64,000 bases of DNA, from the NCBI GenBank assembly GCA_015068425.1, contig SVKK01000005.1, forward strand, positions 1 through 64,000, read 5' to 3'. The DNA is from Oscillospiraceae bacterium. GTDB taxonomy: Bacteria > Bacillota > Clostridia > Oscillospirales > Oscillospiraceae. The notes under the pieces are model-generated. The model worked only from the letters and a program-made list of their open reading frames with translations, was not told the DNA's origin and ran no database searches. Below are positions 18,231-26,061 of this stretch, one piece after another (within the stretch, counting starts at the first letter, position 1; every line of letters begins with the position of its first letter). A program made the translations under genes and the position numbers.

Positions 18231-18646
18231 TAAAATTCCAGCTCCTCCATTACCGCGGAGATGTTCTCCGGGGTTGTTTCAATTGCGTTTATCTCGCTCC
18301 ATACAGAACTATCCCAAAGTTCTGCATGATTATTGCAGCCCACAACTGTTACATTCTTGCTAAGGCCTGCATATTCACGAAGATTTTGGGGAAGCAATAT
18401 TCTTCCCTGAGCATCAAGCTCACACTTTGCAGCGTAAGCAAAAAGCGGGCGCATTTTGCGCTGCTTCACATAGGGCATTGCATTGACCTTGTCAGAAAAA
18501 TCTCTCCAGCTCTCGGCGGAATAAGCCGAAAGACATTTATCCATGGAGAGGGTCACATAGAATATATTACCCAGTTCTTCCCTAAGTCTCGCAGGAATGA
18601 AAAGTCTGCCTTTGGAATCCAGATTATGCTGATATTCACCTGTCAT
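18230..18646 (-). CDS. mraZ: Transcriptional regulator MraZ, first gene of dcw cluster
   Basis: A 138-residue protein with two SpoVT-AbrB-type halves: HNLDSKGRLFIPARLREELG near the start and KCELDAQGRILLPQNLREYAG in the second half. MraZ assembles into rings and binds direct repeats in its own promoter, repressing the dcw operon. Matching repeats are visible at 18715-18737, between the promoter and the gene. The start ATG 18646 follows GGGGGTGAAGAGTCA. Confidence 0.96.
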   Translation of the reverse strand: MTGEYQHNLDSKGRLFIPARLREELGNIFYVTLSMDKCLSAYSAESWRDFSDKVNAMPYVKQRKMRPLFAYAAKCELDAQGRILLPQNLREYAGLSKNVTVVGCNNHAELWDSSVWSEINAIETTPENISAVMEELEF

Positions 18647-18714
18647 TGACTCTTCACCCCCTTGCTATTTTATAATAATCAAGTAAAATATTGTATTTTT
18701 GTGGGATTTTGATG

Positions 18715-18737
18715 CACAATACACCACTTTCCCCCAC
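18715..18737 (-). promoter_or_regulatory. MraZ box repeats
   Basis: On the minus strand GTGGGGGAAAGTGGTGTATT is followed by GTG: successive GTGG/GTG units spaced about 10 bases apart, in the transcribed region just after the -10 box. This matches the repeated TGGGG-type operator known for MraZ. Confidence 0.7.
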
Positions 18738-18746
18738 CGCAAGTTA

Positions 18747-18775
18747 ATTATAAGAGGTAGACATAAAAAATGCAA
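18747..18775 (-). promoter_or_regulatory. Promoter of mraZ / dcw cluster
   Basis: Minus-strand TTGCAT (18770-18775), a 17-base spacer and a perfect TATAAT (18747-18752). The MraZ boxes start about 10 bases downstream, so bound MraZ would block the start site. Confidence 0.75.
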
Positions 18776-18861
18776 GCATAAATTTTTTCCATTTTTTGTC
18801 AGATGCCATCAAAAAACATTGCTATTTTACCTTAAAACAAAGGATGTTGTCCGATATGCAA

Positions 18862-18891
18862 AAGTCCCCCACAAAATCTTGTGGGGGACTT
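18862..18891. terminator. Strong hairpin terminator downstream of the coaD-associated coiled-coil gene
   Basis: AAGTCCCCCACAA (18862-18874) pairs perfectly with TTGTGGGGGACTT (18879-18891), with a four-base loop. It separates the minus-strand uvrC-rsmD-coaD unit from the dcw promoter. The U-tract on the minus side is short. Confidence 0.8.
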
Positions 18892-18922
18892 CATAAAAAA
18901 TATTTTTTTATTAATTATTTTT

Positions 18923-19405
18923 TTAGTCAATACTGTTTCTCTGGGCAGAAACAGCAGCAGAACGAAACTCATTTCTGGAGTTTCTAACCTCAGAAAGGGC
19001 GGCGGTTATAGCTTCCTCAGTGCGGCGGAGAGCATCATCAACATATCCGTTAGCAACGCGGTAAAGCTCGCGAGTGCGTCCTTCTGCATTGGCAATAAGC
19101 TCATTGCTGCGAAGAGCTGCAGCTTTCACGATTTCCTGCTCATCGGTGAGTTCTTTTGCGCGCTCCTCAGCGGACTTGCGAATGGACTCGGCTTCACGCT
19201 TTGCGGAACCGATAAATTCATCTCTTGCGGTTACGAGACGCTTTGCCTCAGCAACTTCAACAGGAAGCTGAGCCTTGATCTCGTCAAGAATATTCATAAA
19301 TTTATCTCTTTCAATTATGCACTTATCATTTCCGAGAGGGACTCCCCATGCTTCACTCACCATTGTATAAAGCATTTCGAGCATATCAAGTATACTGTTC
19401 TCCAT
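18923..19405 (-). CDS. Coiled-coil protein of unknown function next to coaD
   Basis: A 160-residue, very charged, almost wholly helical protein. A conserved-looking N-terminal region (DMLEMLYTMVSEAWGVPLGNDKCIIERDKF) is followed by a long coiled coil rich in Ala, Glu and Arg (about residues 45-145). In Clostridia such genes beside coaD are often labelled ATPase or V-type ATPase subunit H-like. I see no nucleotide-binding motif, and the resemblance may reflect only coiled-coil composition; a DivIVA-like scaffold is another possibility. It starts behind AGGAGGCATACGCA and follows coaD by 23 bases. Confidence 0.6.
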   Translation of the reverse strand: MENSILDMLEMLYTMVSEAWGVPLGNDKCIIERDKFMNILDEIKAQLPVEVAEAKRLVTARDEFIGSAKREAESIRKSAEERAKELTDEQEIVKAAALRSNELIANAEGRTRELYRVANGYVDDALRRTEEAITAALSEVRNSRNEFRSAAVSAQRNSID

Positions 19406-19428
19406 TGCGTATGCCTCCTGATCTATAA

Positions 19429-19917
19429 TTATCTTTTATAGGTTTTACTGCGTTCAATAACATCCTTCAAAATTTCCGAAGGAACAAGCTCCCGAAGGTC
19501 AGCTCCGTACTTCGCCATCTCCTTAACAACAGAAGAACTTATATACGTATATTTCTCACTGCTGGTAAGAAAAACCGTCTCGAGATCGGGATTGAGCTTT
19601 TTGTTTATTATCGCCATCTGGAACTCCGACTCAAAGTCACTAACCGCTCGAAGTCCTTTGACGAGGACAGCTCCCTCATGTCTCTTGACATATTCAGCCA
19701 GAAGTATGCTGCTTGTGTCAACCTCAACATTAGGAAATCGCTTAACAACGCGCTTAATAAGCTCTACTCTCTCTTCAAGAGAAAACATAGGCGTCTTGCT
19801 GCTGTTCACCATCACACAAACAACAACTTTATCAAATATCTTGCTGGCACGGCGAATAATATTGAGATGTCCCAAAGTGATGGGGTCAAAGCTGCCGGGA
19901 TAAATAGCAGTACTCAT
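19429..19917 (-). CDS. coaD: Pantetheine-phosphate adenylyltransferase
   Basis: CoaD transfers AMP from ATP to 4'-phosphopantetheine, the penultimate step of coenzyme A synthesis. The 162-residue protein has the nucleotidyltransferase motif YPGSFDPITLGHLNII near the N-terminus, KGLRAVSDFESEFQMAIIN in the middle and the late YTYISSSVVKEMA. Length and motifs are complete. It follows rsmD by 4 bases, an arrangement very common in bacteria. Confidence 0.97.
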   Translation of the reverse strand: MSTAIYPGSFDPITLGHLNIIRRASKIFDKVVVCVMVNSSKTPMFSLEERVELIKRVVKRFPNVEVDTSSILLAEYVKRHEGAVLVKGLRAVSDFESEFQMAIINKKLNPDLETVFLTSSEKYTYISSSVVKEMAKYGADLRELVPSEILKDVIERSKTYKR

Positions 19918-19921
19918 TAGC

Positions 19922-20458
19922 TTAGCTTTCCTTTGTATAAACGCTCAGTTTGATCTTTCCGTAGGTATACTCCTTGCGCTTCTTATATGGCGCCTCCAAT
20001 TCGGGAGTTGGAGTTTCCCTTCTTGTCTCACAGACGATTATACCACCTTCTGACAAGATGTCAATTTCTTTAATAGTCTTCAGAGCTTTTTCAGCAAGAT
20101 CCGAATCATAAGGAGGATCGATGAAAATCAAGTCAAAATTACCGCAGCTGTGGAGATAACTTATTGCATCTGCCTGAATTACCTTACAATTCAGCTTGCA
20201 GTAGTCTACATTTTCCTTTATAAGCTTAACGCTGTCTCTTGCAAGGTCAACGATAACAACCTCGCCTGCGCCTCTGCTCTTTGCCTCAATGCCCAACTGA
20301 CCGGTACCTCCAAAAAGGTCAAGGACTCTGCGCCCCTCAACATCAAACTGAACTATATTGAAAATGGCCTCTTTAACCTGGTCGCTTGTAGGACGGACAT
20401 CGTAGCCATTGGGGGTTTTAAGCTTTCTTCCCCTGGCAGTGCCGGTAATAACTCTCAT
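19922..20458 (-). CDS. rsmD: 16S rRNA (guanine(966)-N(2))-methyltransferase
   Basis: RsmD methylates G966 of 16S rRNA with SAM. The 178-residue product has MRVITGTARGRKLKTP, RPTSDQVKEAIFNI, the SAM loop VLDLFGGTGQLGIEAKSRGA and the catalytic FIDPPYD (D/N-PPY motif). Its ATG overlaps the uvrC stop (ATGA, 20455-20458), giving translational coupling to uvrC and close linkage to coaD. Confidence 0.95.
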   Translation of the reverse strand: MRVITGTARGRKLKTPNGYDVRPTSDQVKEAIFNIVQFDVEGRRVLDLFGGTGQLGIEAKSRGAGEVVIVDLARDSVKLIKENVDYCKLNCKVIQADAISYLHSCGNFDLIFIDPPYDSDLAEKALKTIKEIDILSEGGIIVCETRRETPTPELEAPYKKRKEYTYGKIKLSVYTKES

Positions 20459-22269
20459 GTATTTTTCTCCTTTTGATGGAAATATTCATAAACCGCCTTG
20501 GCAGTATTCGAAGGCACAACCTGTGCCAGGGTCTGCAAATCGGCTTGACTTATTGCTTTTACTGTCTTAAATTCTTTCAAAAGCTGAGCTTTCCGTTTTT
20601 CTCCGACGCCGGGAATTCTGTCCAGCTCAGATGCAATGTTTTCGCTCCTCAGCAAACGGTGATATTCTATAGCAAAGCGGTGGACTTCCTCCTGCACCGT
20701 ACCCACAAAGGAGAACACTGCCTGATTTCCAATAATTCCTATCTCTTCCCCGCTGCTGTTTACAAGGGCTCTTGTGCGGTGTCGGTCATCCTTTACCATG
20801 CCAAAAACCGGCAGTATCAAGCCCAGATCTGCAAGAGCACGTTCCGCAACGGCTGCGTGGGTTTCTCCACCATCGATGAGAAGCAAATCGGGAACATCGG
20901 CAAACTTCTCATCCCCTTCAATGCAGCGCTTGAAGCGGCGGTAAAGGGCTTCGTACATACTGGCATAGTCATCCTGCTTATCAGTTTCTTTTATTCTGAA
21001 CTTTCTGTATTCGCGCTTCAAGGGCTTAGCGTTAACAAAAACGACCATTGCGGCAACTATTCCGAATGAGCCGATGTTTGAAATATCGAATGATTCAATC
21101 CTGTTTGGAAATGACGGAAGGGCAAGCGTCTTCTGGAGCCACTCAAGGGTTTTATTGCTTCGCTGCGACTGGGTGGTAGCTCTCATAACCTCTTCACGTG
21201 CATTTACGAGAGCAGATTTGACAAGTTCCGCTTTTTCTCCCCTTTGAGGAACGGAGATATTTACCGCTTTTCCCGATTTCTCACGAAGAAGATTTTTAAC
21301 ATCCTCCATATCCTCAATCTCGAAGGGCAGCAGAATGTTTTTAGGCAAATTTCCCTTGATGGTATAATACTGAATTAAGAGCTGCCCAAGCACTTCAGCA
21401 TCTGCCTCAAGAGGCTCATCCATAAGCTCGAAATCCTTGCCCGCCATATTTCCGCCGTTAAAATGCAAAACGGCAAACGCGGTTTTTGCACCGCGGAAAA
21501 AACCGATAACGTCAGTATCCGCAAAGGCTGTTGCGATAACTTTTTGCTTATTACTCAGGCTTTCAATAGCGCGCATACGGTCACGAAGCTCCGCCGCAGC
21601 TTCAAAACGCAGTTCCTCCGCAGCTGATTCCATTTCAACGCGCAAAGAATCAAGAAGCTGCTCGCTATTTCCGGAAAGCACCATTTCCGCCTGTGCAATG
21701 CGGGCACGGAATTCCGCGGCATCGGGCTCACCGCGGCAAAAGCCGCTGCAAAGTCCCATCTGATAATTCAGACAGGGGCGCTCTTTTCCGATATCTCTCG
21801 GGAATTTTCTGCTGCAATCAGGCAGAAGAAGCGCTTTCTTCAGAGCAGAAATAATACCGAAGCTTGTTCCTCTGCTTCCAAAAGGCCCAAAATATTTCGC
21901 CCCGTCATCACTGATGCGGTTTACTATACTGATTCTCGGATACTCGCTTTTTGCATCAATGCGAATGAATGGATATGTCTTGTCGTCCCGAAGCAGAATA
22001 TTATAATGAGGCATATGCCGCTTGATAAGGGAATTTTCCAGCACAAGAGCCTCAAACTCGGAATTGACGACTATGACCTCGAAATCCGCAACCTTCCGCA
22101 CCATGGCCTCCACCTTTGGAAGATGCTCTCCCCGGAAATAGCTTGTTACCCTGTTTTTCAGTTTCTTTGCCTTGCCTACATATATAACATTCCCGAAGGA
22201 ATCTTTCATAATGTATACGCCGGGCAAAAGAGGAAGCTTATTCGCTTTTTCACGAAGTATTTCAATCAT
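20455..22269 (-). CDS. uvrC: Excinuclease ABC subunit C
   Basis: UvrC makes both incisions around bulky DNA lesions after UvrAB loading. The 604-residue protein has the GIY-YIG domain at the N-terminus (LPGVYIMKDSFGNVIYVGKA), a Cys-containing linker (CLNYQMGLCSGFC), a UVR motif near residue 210, an RNase H-like C-terminal nuclease with ESFDISNIGSFG and DLLLIDGG, and a helix-hairpin-helix end (LDRIPGVGEKRKAQLL). All domains are present. It is first in the uvrC-rsmD-coaD unit. The ribosome binding site is weak (AAGTGAT). Confidence 0.96.
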   Translation of the reverse strand: MIEILREKANKLPLLPGVYIMKDSFGNVIYVGKAKKLKNRVTSYFRGEHLPKVEAMVRKVADFEVIVVNSEFEALVLENSLIKRHMPHYNILLRDDKTYPFIRIDAKSEYPRISIVNRISDDGAKYFGPFGSRGTSFGIISALKKALLLPDCSRKFPRDIGKERPCLNYQMGLCSGFCRGEPDAAEFRARIAQAEMVLSGNSEQLLDSLRVEMESAAEELRFEAAAELRDRMRAIESLSNKQKVIATAFADTDVIGFFRGAKTAFAVLHFNGGNMAGKDFELMDEPLEADAEVLGQLLIQYYTIKGNLPKNILLPFEIEDMEDVKNLLREKSGKAVNISVPQRGEKAELVKSALVNAREEVMRATTQSQRSNKTLEWLQKTLALPSFPNRIESFDISNIGSFGIVAAMVVFVNAKPLKREYRKFRIKETDKQDDYASMYEALYRRFKRCIEGDEKFADVPDLLLIDGGETHAAVAERALADLGLILPVFGMVKDDRHRTRALVNSSGEEIGIIGNQAVFSFVGTVQEEVHRFAIEYHRLLRSENIASELDRIPGVGEKRKAQLLKEFKTVKAISQADLQTLAQVVPSNTAKAVYEYFHQKEKNT

Positions 22270-22286
22270 ATAACATCACTTTAAAC

Positions 22287-22317
22287 TTAAGGGGCGTGTA
22301 CACAACACGCCCCTTAA
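22287..22317 (-). terminator. Terminator after the HPr-like gene
   Basis: TTAAGGGGCGTGT (22287-22299) pairs with ACACGCCCCTTAA (22305-22317), flanked by A/T runs. It lies between the HPr-like stop and the uvrC start. Confidence 0.85.
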
Positions 22318-22332
22318 AAATATGCATAATTA

Positions 22333-22596
22333 TTATTCCTCGAACTTGACAGAAACAAACTCAGCAAGTGTTTCAACAGCCTTTGCCTCGTCAATGCCAT
22401 CAGCAATAATATTGATAGTGTCATCGGCAGAGATGCAGAGGGTGAGGACGCCAAGGAGGCTCTTTGCGTTTACCTTGCGATCGTTCTTTTCAACCCAGAT
22501 GCTGCACTTAAATTCATTTGCCTTCTGGATAAAAAAAGTTGCAGGCTTTGCATAAAGTCCGAAATTATTATTGATAGAAACAGTTTTAATTACCAT
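22333..22596 (-). CDS. HPr-like phosphocarrier paralogue with Tyr at the His15 position
   Basis: An 87-residue protein of the HPr fold. Canonical HPr carries GLHARPA with the phosphorylated His15. Here the sequence is GLYAKPA, with tyrosine exactly at residue 15, so it cannot accept phosphate from Enzyme I at histidine. The regulatory serine is kept at residue 46 within NAKSLLGVL, the site used by HPr kinase. This recalls Crh of Bacillus, which has Gln15 and Ser46 and acts as a CcpA corepressor. It has its own promoter and terminator and no PTS genes nearby. A regulatory role is inference. Confidence 0.85.
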   Translation of the reverse strand: MVIKTVSINNNFGLYAKPATFFIQKANEFKCSIWVEKNDRKVNAKSLLGVLTLCISADDTINIIADGIDEAKAVETLAEFVSVKFEE

Positions 22597-22630
22597 ATCA
22601 GCTACTCCTCATCGGAAAATCTACCTTTAT

Positions 22631-22659
22631 ATTTTAACAAAAGTTCTTTTTCGCGTCAA
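22631..22659 (-). promoter_or_regulatory. Promoter of the HPr-like gene
   Basis: Minus-strand TTGACG (22654-22659), a 17-base spacer and TAAAAT (22631-22636), about 30 bases before the start codon, whose ribosome binding site is GAGGAG. Confidence 0.7.
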
Positions 22660-22702
22660 TATGATTATTAGGCTTTTATAACATCATTATTAAAATAAAT
22701 AA

Positions 22703-25075
22703 TCACTTCAACTCAACAACTGTTACGCCCATCTCTCCCTCGCCGTAACGTCCAAGTCTGTAGCTTTTAACATAACGGTTGCGTTTCAACTCATTCTGAA
22801 CAGCCTGACGAAGAGTGCCTGTTCCTTTGCCGTGGATAATGGTTACTGTTTTCAGTTTTGCCATAACGGCGCTGTCAAGATAACGCTCCATTGCCAAAAG
22901 AGCTTCATCCACCATCATTCCGCGAAGGTCAACATCCGGAGAAACACTCATGTTTCTAAGCGCAGCGCTGCTTTTTTCAGCAACGCTCTTTTGGGCTTTT
23001 TGCGGCTTATCAACCAAGAGTACCTCGTCTTCCCTTGCGCTGACTTTCATAATACCCGCCTGAAGCTGCAAAACTCTGTCAGCACCAATGGAAATAACAT
23101 CAGCTTTTATTCCCATAGAACGAATTTCAACAGTATCACCAACGCGAATTTCACGTGAAGATTCCTTGCGTTCCTCCGGCTTTTCCATACTTGCGGAAAG
23201 AGCATCCTCCGCCTCGTTCATGCTCCGGCGGAGCGCCGCTCTTGCCTCATTAACGGCAAGATGGTCCCTCTCCCCTTTTTCAAGCTTCCTGATTCGGTCA
23301 AGCTCTTCAAAAACATACTCTGCCTGACGGCGTGCATCATCAAGAATAATCTGCGCCTCGCGTTTTGCTTTTATTTCAGCCTTTTCAAGGCGCACCTCAA
23401 GTTCCGCTCTTAGCTGGGCACTCTTTTTTGCATTCTCCTCAGCGTCACGGAGCTTGCGGGCGATTTCGTCCTTGTCTTTCTCCATAAGCTGACGCTGATA
23501 TTCAAGCTTTTCCAAAACCTCTTCCATGCTTGCGCTTTCGCTTCCTACGCGACCTTTTGCGTCTTCAATTATATATTCAGGAAGACCAAGGCGCTTGGAA
23601 ATAGCAAAAGCATTGGACTTTCCGGGAATTCCGATAAGCAGACGGTATGTTGGTTTCAGCGTTTCAACATCAAACTCGCAGGATGCATTCTGAACGCCCT
23701 TCTGGGTCGTTGCATAAACCTTTAGTTCTGCGTAATGGGTAGTTGCCGCTACAAGAGCTCCGGCTTTTCTTGCGCTTTCGATTATGGAAATTGCAAGAGC
23801 AGCACCTTCCGTAGGATCTGTACCCGCTCCAAGCTCATCAAAGAGAAGGAGGGTGTTTTCGCCGCATTCCTCCAATATTCCCACAATGTTTGTCATATGA
23901 GCCGAGAAGGTGGAAAGGCTTTGCTCTATGCTCTGCTCGTCACCGATATCTGCAAGCACTTTATCGAAAACCGGAATTTCACTGCCGTCGGATGCGGGAA
24001 TATGGAGACCGCAGGCCGCCATCAGGGAGAGCAGCCCCATTGTTTTGATAGAAACCGTTTTACCGCCCGTATTGGGTCCGGTGATAACAATAGTATCAAA
24101 TTCACTGCCAAGGCGAACATCAATAGGCACTGCGCTTCCCTTTGGCAGAAGAGGATGTCGGGCGCGCTTAAGATTGATATCCCTGTTGCTTATTATAGGC
24201 TCGCCGCAATCAAGCTTATAGCTGAGTTTTGCTTTCGCGAATATAAGATCAAGTTCAATAAGAAGAATACAGTCAGAAGAAATATCATCGCGAAATGATG
24301 CGCACTCGGCGCTAAGCTCCATAAGAATTCGCTCAATTTCTTTCTTTTCCTGAATTCGCAGCTCTCTTATCTCGTTATTGGCTTTCACCGCAGCCATTGG
24401 CTCCACAAACACTGTGGCGCCGGAAGAAGATATATCGTGAATAAGTCCGGGAATTGCATTTTTATGGTCGGCGCGGACAGGAACAACATATCTGTCGGAG
24501 CGGGTGGTTATTATAGCCTCCTGCAAAGCTTTTGAGTAGCTGGGAGAAGAAATGATCTTCTGAAGGACCTCTCTTACCCTCGACGCTGCCGCGCGAATCT
24601 TTCTGCGTATGTCTGCAAGCTCCTTGCTTGCCAGATCAGCGATTTCATCTTCACCGGTAATGGAAGTAAAAATCTTTTCCTCAAGATACTTGTTGGCATG
24701 CAAAGAAAGGAAAAGATAATTAATATCGCTCCTTCCGGCAGCATCACCGCTGCCATAGGCCTTCGCAAGGCGTGCGCACTGCAAAACGCCGGCAATATTG
24801 AGTAATTCACGGGTATTTAAGACTCCGCCCATATCGGCGCGAGCAAGAGCATTGCGGACATCTTTAACACCGCTGAAGCCGGGAGTGCCTCTTGTAACCA
24901 TCATTTCCTTGGCTGCGCTTGTTTGTCCCATAAGACGCTGGACCTCAGTTCGATGGGCGCTGGGTCGAATTTCAAGACACTTCTCCTTCGCGGCCTCGCT
25001 GACAGCCTCTTTAGCGAGCATTTCCAGCACCGCGGGAAGTTCCAGTGTTATCATGGATTTTTCGTATAATTCCAT
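22703..25075 (-). CDS. mutS2: Endonuclease MutS2
   Basis: A 790-residue MutS-family protein. It has a MutS core with a clamp/lever region, Walker A in ITGPNTGGKTVSIKT, Walker B in LLLFDELGAGTDP, a long coiled-coil insertion (about residues 510-640) and a C-terminal Smr domain with VDLRGMMVDEAL and IIHGKGTGTLR. The mismatch-recognition domain of MutS1 is missing, as is usual for MutS2. MutS2 acts on recombination intermediates and, in Bacillus, on collided ribosomes. It follows recO by 5 bases on the same strand. Confidence 0.95.
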   Translation of the reverse strand: MELYEKSMITLELPAVLEMLAKEAVSEAAKEKCLEIRPSAHRTEVQRLMGQTSAAKEMMVTRGTPGFSGVKDVRNALARADMGGVLNTRELLNIAGVLQCARLAKAYGSGDAAGRSDINYLFLSLHANKYLEEKIFTSITGEDEIADLASKELADIRRKIRAAASRVREVLQKIISSPSYSKALQEAIITTRSDRYVVPVRADHKNAIPGLIHDISSSGATVFVEPMAAVKANNEIRELRIQEKKEIERILMELSAECASFRDDISSDCILLIELDLIFAKAKLSYKLDCGEPIISNRDINLKRARHPLLPKGSAVPIDVRLGSEFDTIVITGPNTGGKTVSIKTMGLLSLMAACGLHIPASDGSEIPVFDKVLADIGDEQSIEQSLSTFSAHMTNIVGILEECGENTLLLFDELGAGTDPTEGAALAISIIESARKAGALVAATTHYAELKVYATTQKGVQNASCEFDVETLKPTYRLLIGIPGKSNAFAISKRLGLPEYIIEDAKGRVGSESASMEEVLEKLEYQRQLMEKDKDEIARKLRDAEENAKKSAQLRAELEVRLEKAEIKAKREAQIILDDARRQAEYVFEELDRIRKLEKGERDHLAVNEARAALRRSMNEAEDALSASMEKPEERKESSREIRVGDTVEIRSMGIKADVISIGADRVLQLQAGIMKVSAREDEVLLVDKPQKAQKSVAEKSSAALRNMSVSPDVDLRGMMVDEALLAMERYLDSAVMAKLKTVTIIHGKGTGTLRQAVQNELKRNRYVKSYRLGRYGEGEMGVTVVELK

Positions 25076-25080
25076 ATAAT

Positions 25081-25833
25081 CTATCCTTTGTAACTTACAC
25101 CTTTCCAGTAATCCAGCGACGAAAAACCTCTTTCAAGCTGAGACGCAACATAGGCTTCAACGATATCCGAAAGCTGTTTTTTGTCCATTTCAGAAATACT
25201 GAAAGAGAAAATCTTTTTAGGTTCTGCAAGGCAAATATATCTCATAGCTTCAAGAGTATCCTTGGAAAGCGGCATACTTATACCGGCAGTTCCCGGGGTG
25301 CAGCCCCGGCAATGCAAAACTCCTCCCTTTATAGAAAACAGAGCGTCCACGGGCATCTCTTCACCACAGGAAACACAGCCAAAGAGGTCCGGTTCAAATC
25401 CGGAGAGGCACATTAGTCTCAGTTCAAAAACAGCCTTAATATGCAAAGGGTCATAAAGTTTTCTGCTTAAAGCAAACAGAGAATTCAGTCCAAGCTGAAG
25501 AAGCTCAGGATTGGGACTATCCTCATCACTGACCGCATCCAGCATATCTGCAAAATAATTTGCCAAAGCAAGATACTCAATATCTTCTCTCAATGGAAGA
25601 AACTGTTCAATAGTCTGTGCTTCATTTAAACTCCATTTACCCTTGTTGCCAAACAAGGTCATATCGCTGAAGCAAAGAACCTGGGATGCCGCTGCATATT
25701 TGCAGCTTTTTCTCAATGCTCCCCTTGCCTTTACAGTAAGCTTGCCTTCTTCCGCAGTCAACACCGTGAGTATTTTGTCCGCATCTTTGTATTTTGTTTC
25801 CCGAAGCACTAAAGCTTTGGTATTAAGATACAT
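25081..25833 (-). CDS. recO: DNA repair protein RecO
   Basis: RecO promotes RecA loading and strand annealing in the RecFOR pathway. The product (about 250 residues from ATG 25833) has an N-terminal OB fold (NTKALVLRETKYKDADKILTVL) and a zinc-binding four-cysteine cluster CVSCGEE...HCRGC in the C-terminal helical domain. The open frame continues 19 codons upstream, but RecO similarity starts at MYLNTKALVL. The ribosome binding site is poor. It lies between yqzL/era and mutS2. Confidence 0.92.
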   Translation of the reverse strand: MYLNTKALVLRETKYKDADKILTVLTAEEGKLTVKARGALRKSCKYAAASQVLCFSDMTLFGNKGKWSLNEAQTIEQFLPLREDIEYLALANYFADMLDAVSDEDSPNPELLQLGLNSLFALSRKLYDPLHIKAVFELRLMCLSGFEPDLFGCVSCGEEMPVDALFSIKGGVLHCRGCTPGTAGISMPLSKDTLEAMRYICLAEPKKIFSFSISEMDKKQLSDIVEAYVASQLERGFSSLDYWKGVSYKG

Positions 25834-25895
25834 ATTATGTAAACCCCAATTAAATACTGCAGCAGGGCGAATTTTGTATTCGCCCCACATAATTC

Positions 25896-26000
25896 TTATC
25901 GCGTTTTATCCCTTGAACGGCATTTTTCCTCCGCCTTCAGCAGAAGGAAGCACATTGGCTCGCCGGTTTCCTTGAATACGCTCCAATAAGTATCCTTCAT
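25896..26000 (-). CDS. yqzL: YqzL-like small protein (34 residues)
   Basis: A short frame between era and recO. It starts at ATG 25998-26000 behind GGAGGCGGAAAT and encodes MKDTYWSVFKETGEPMCFLL then a short charged tail (34 residues). Its place and the W-x-V-F-x-x-T-G pattern match YqzL, which sits between era and recO in Bacillus. YqzL function is unknown. It is easily missed by gene callers because of its size. Confidence 0.75.
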   Translation of the reverse strand: MKDTYWSVFKETGEPMCFLLLKAEEKCRSRDKTR

Positions 26001-26061
26001 ATTTCCGCCTCCATATTATTAGCCTTGCGTTTCGCAGCGAAAATATGAAAGGTAAATTTTA

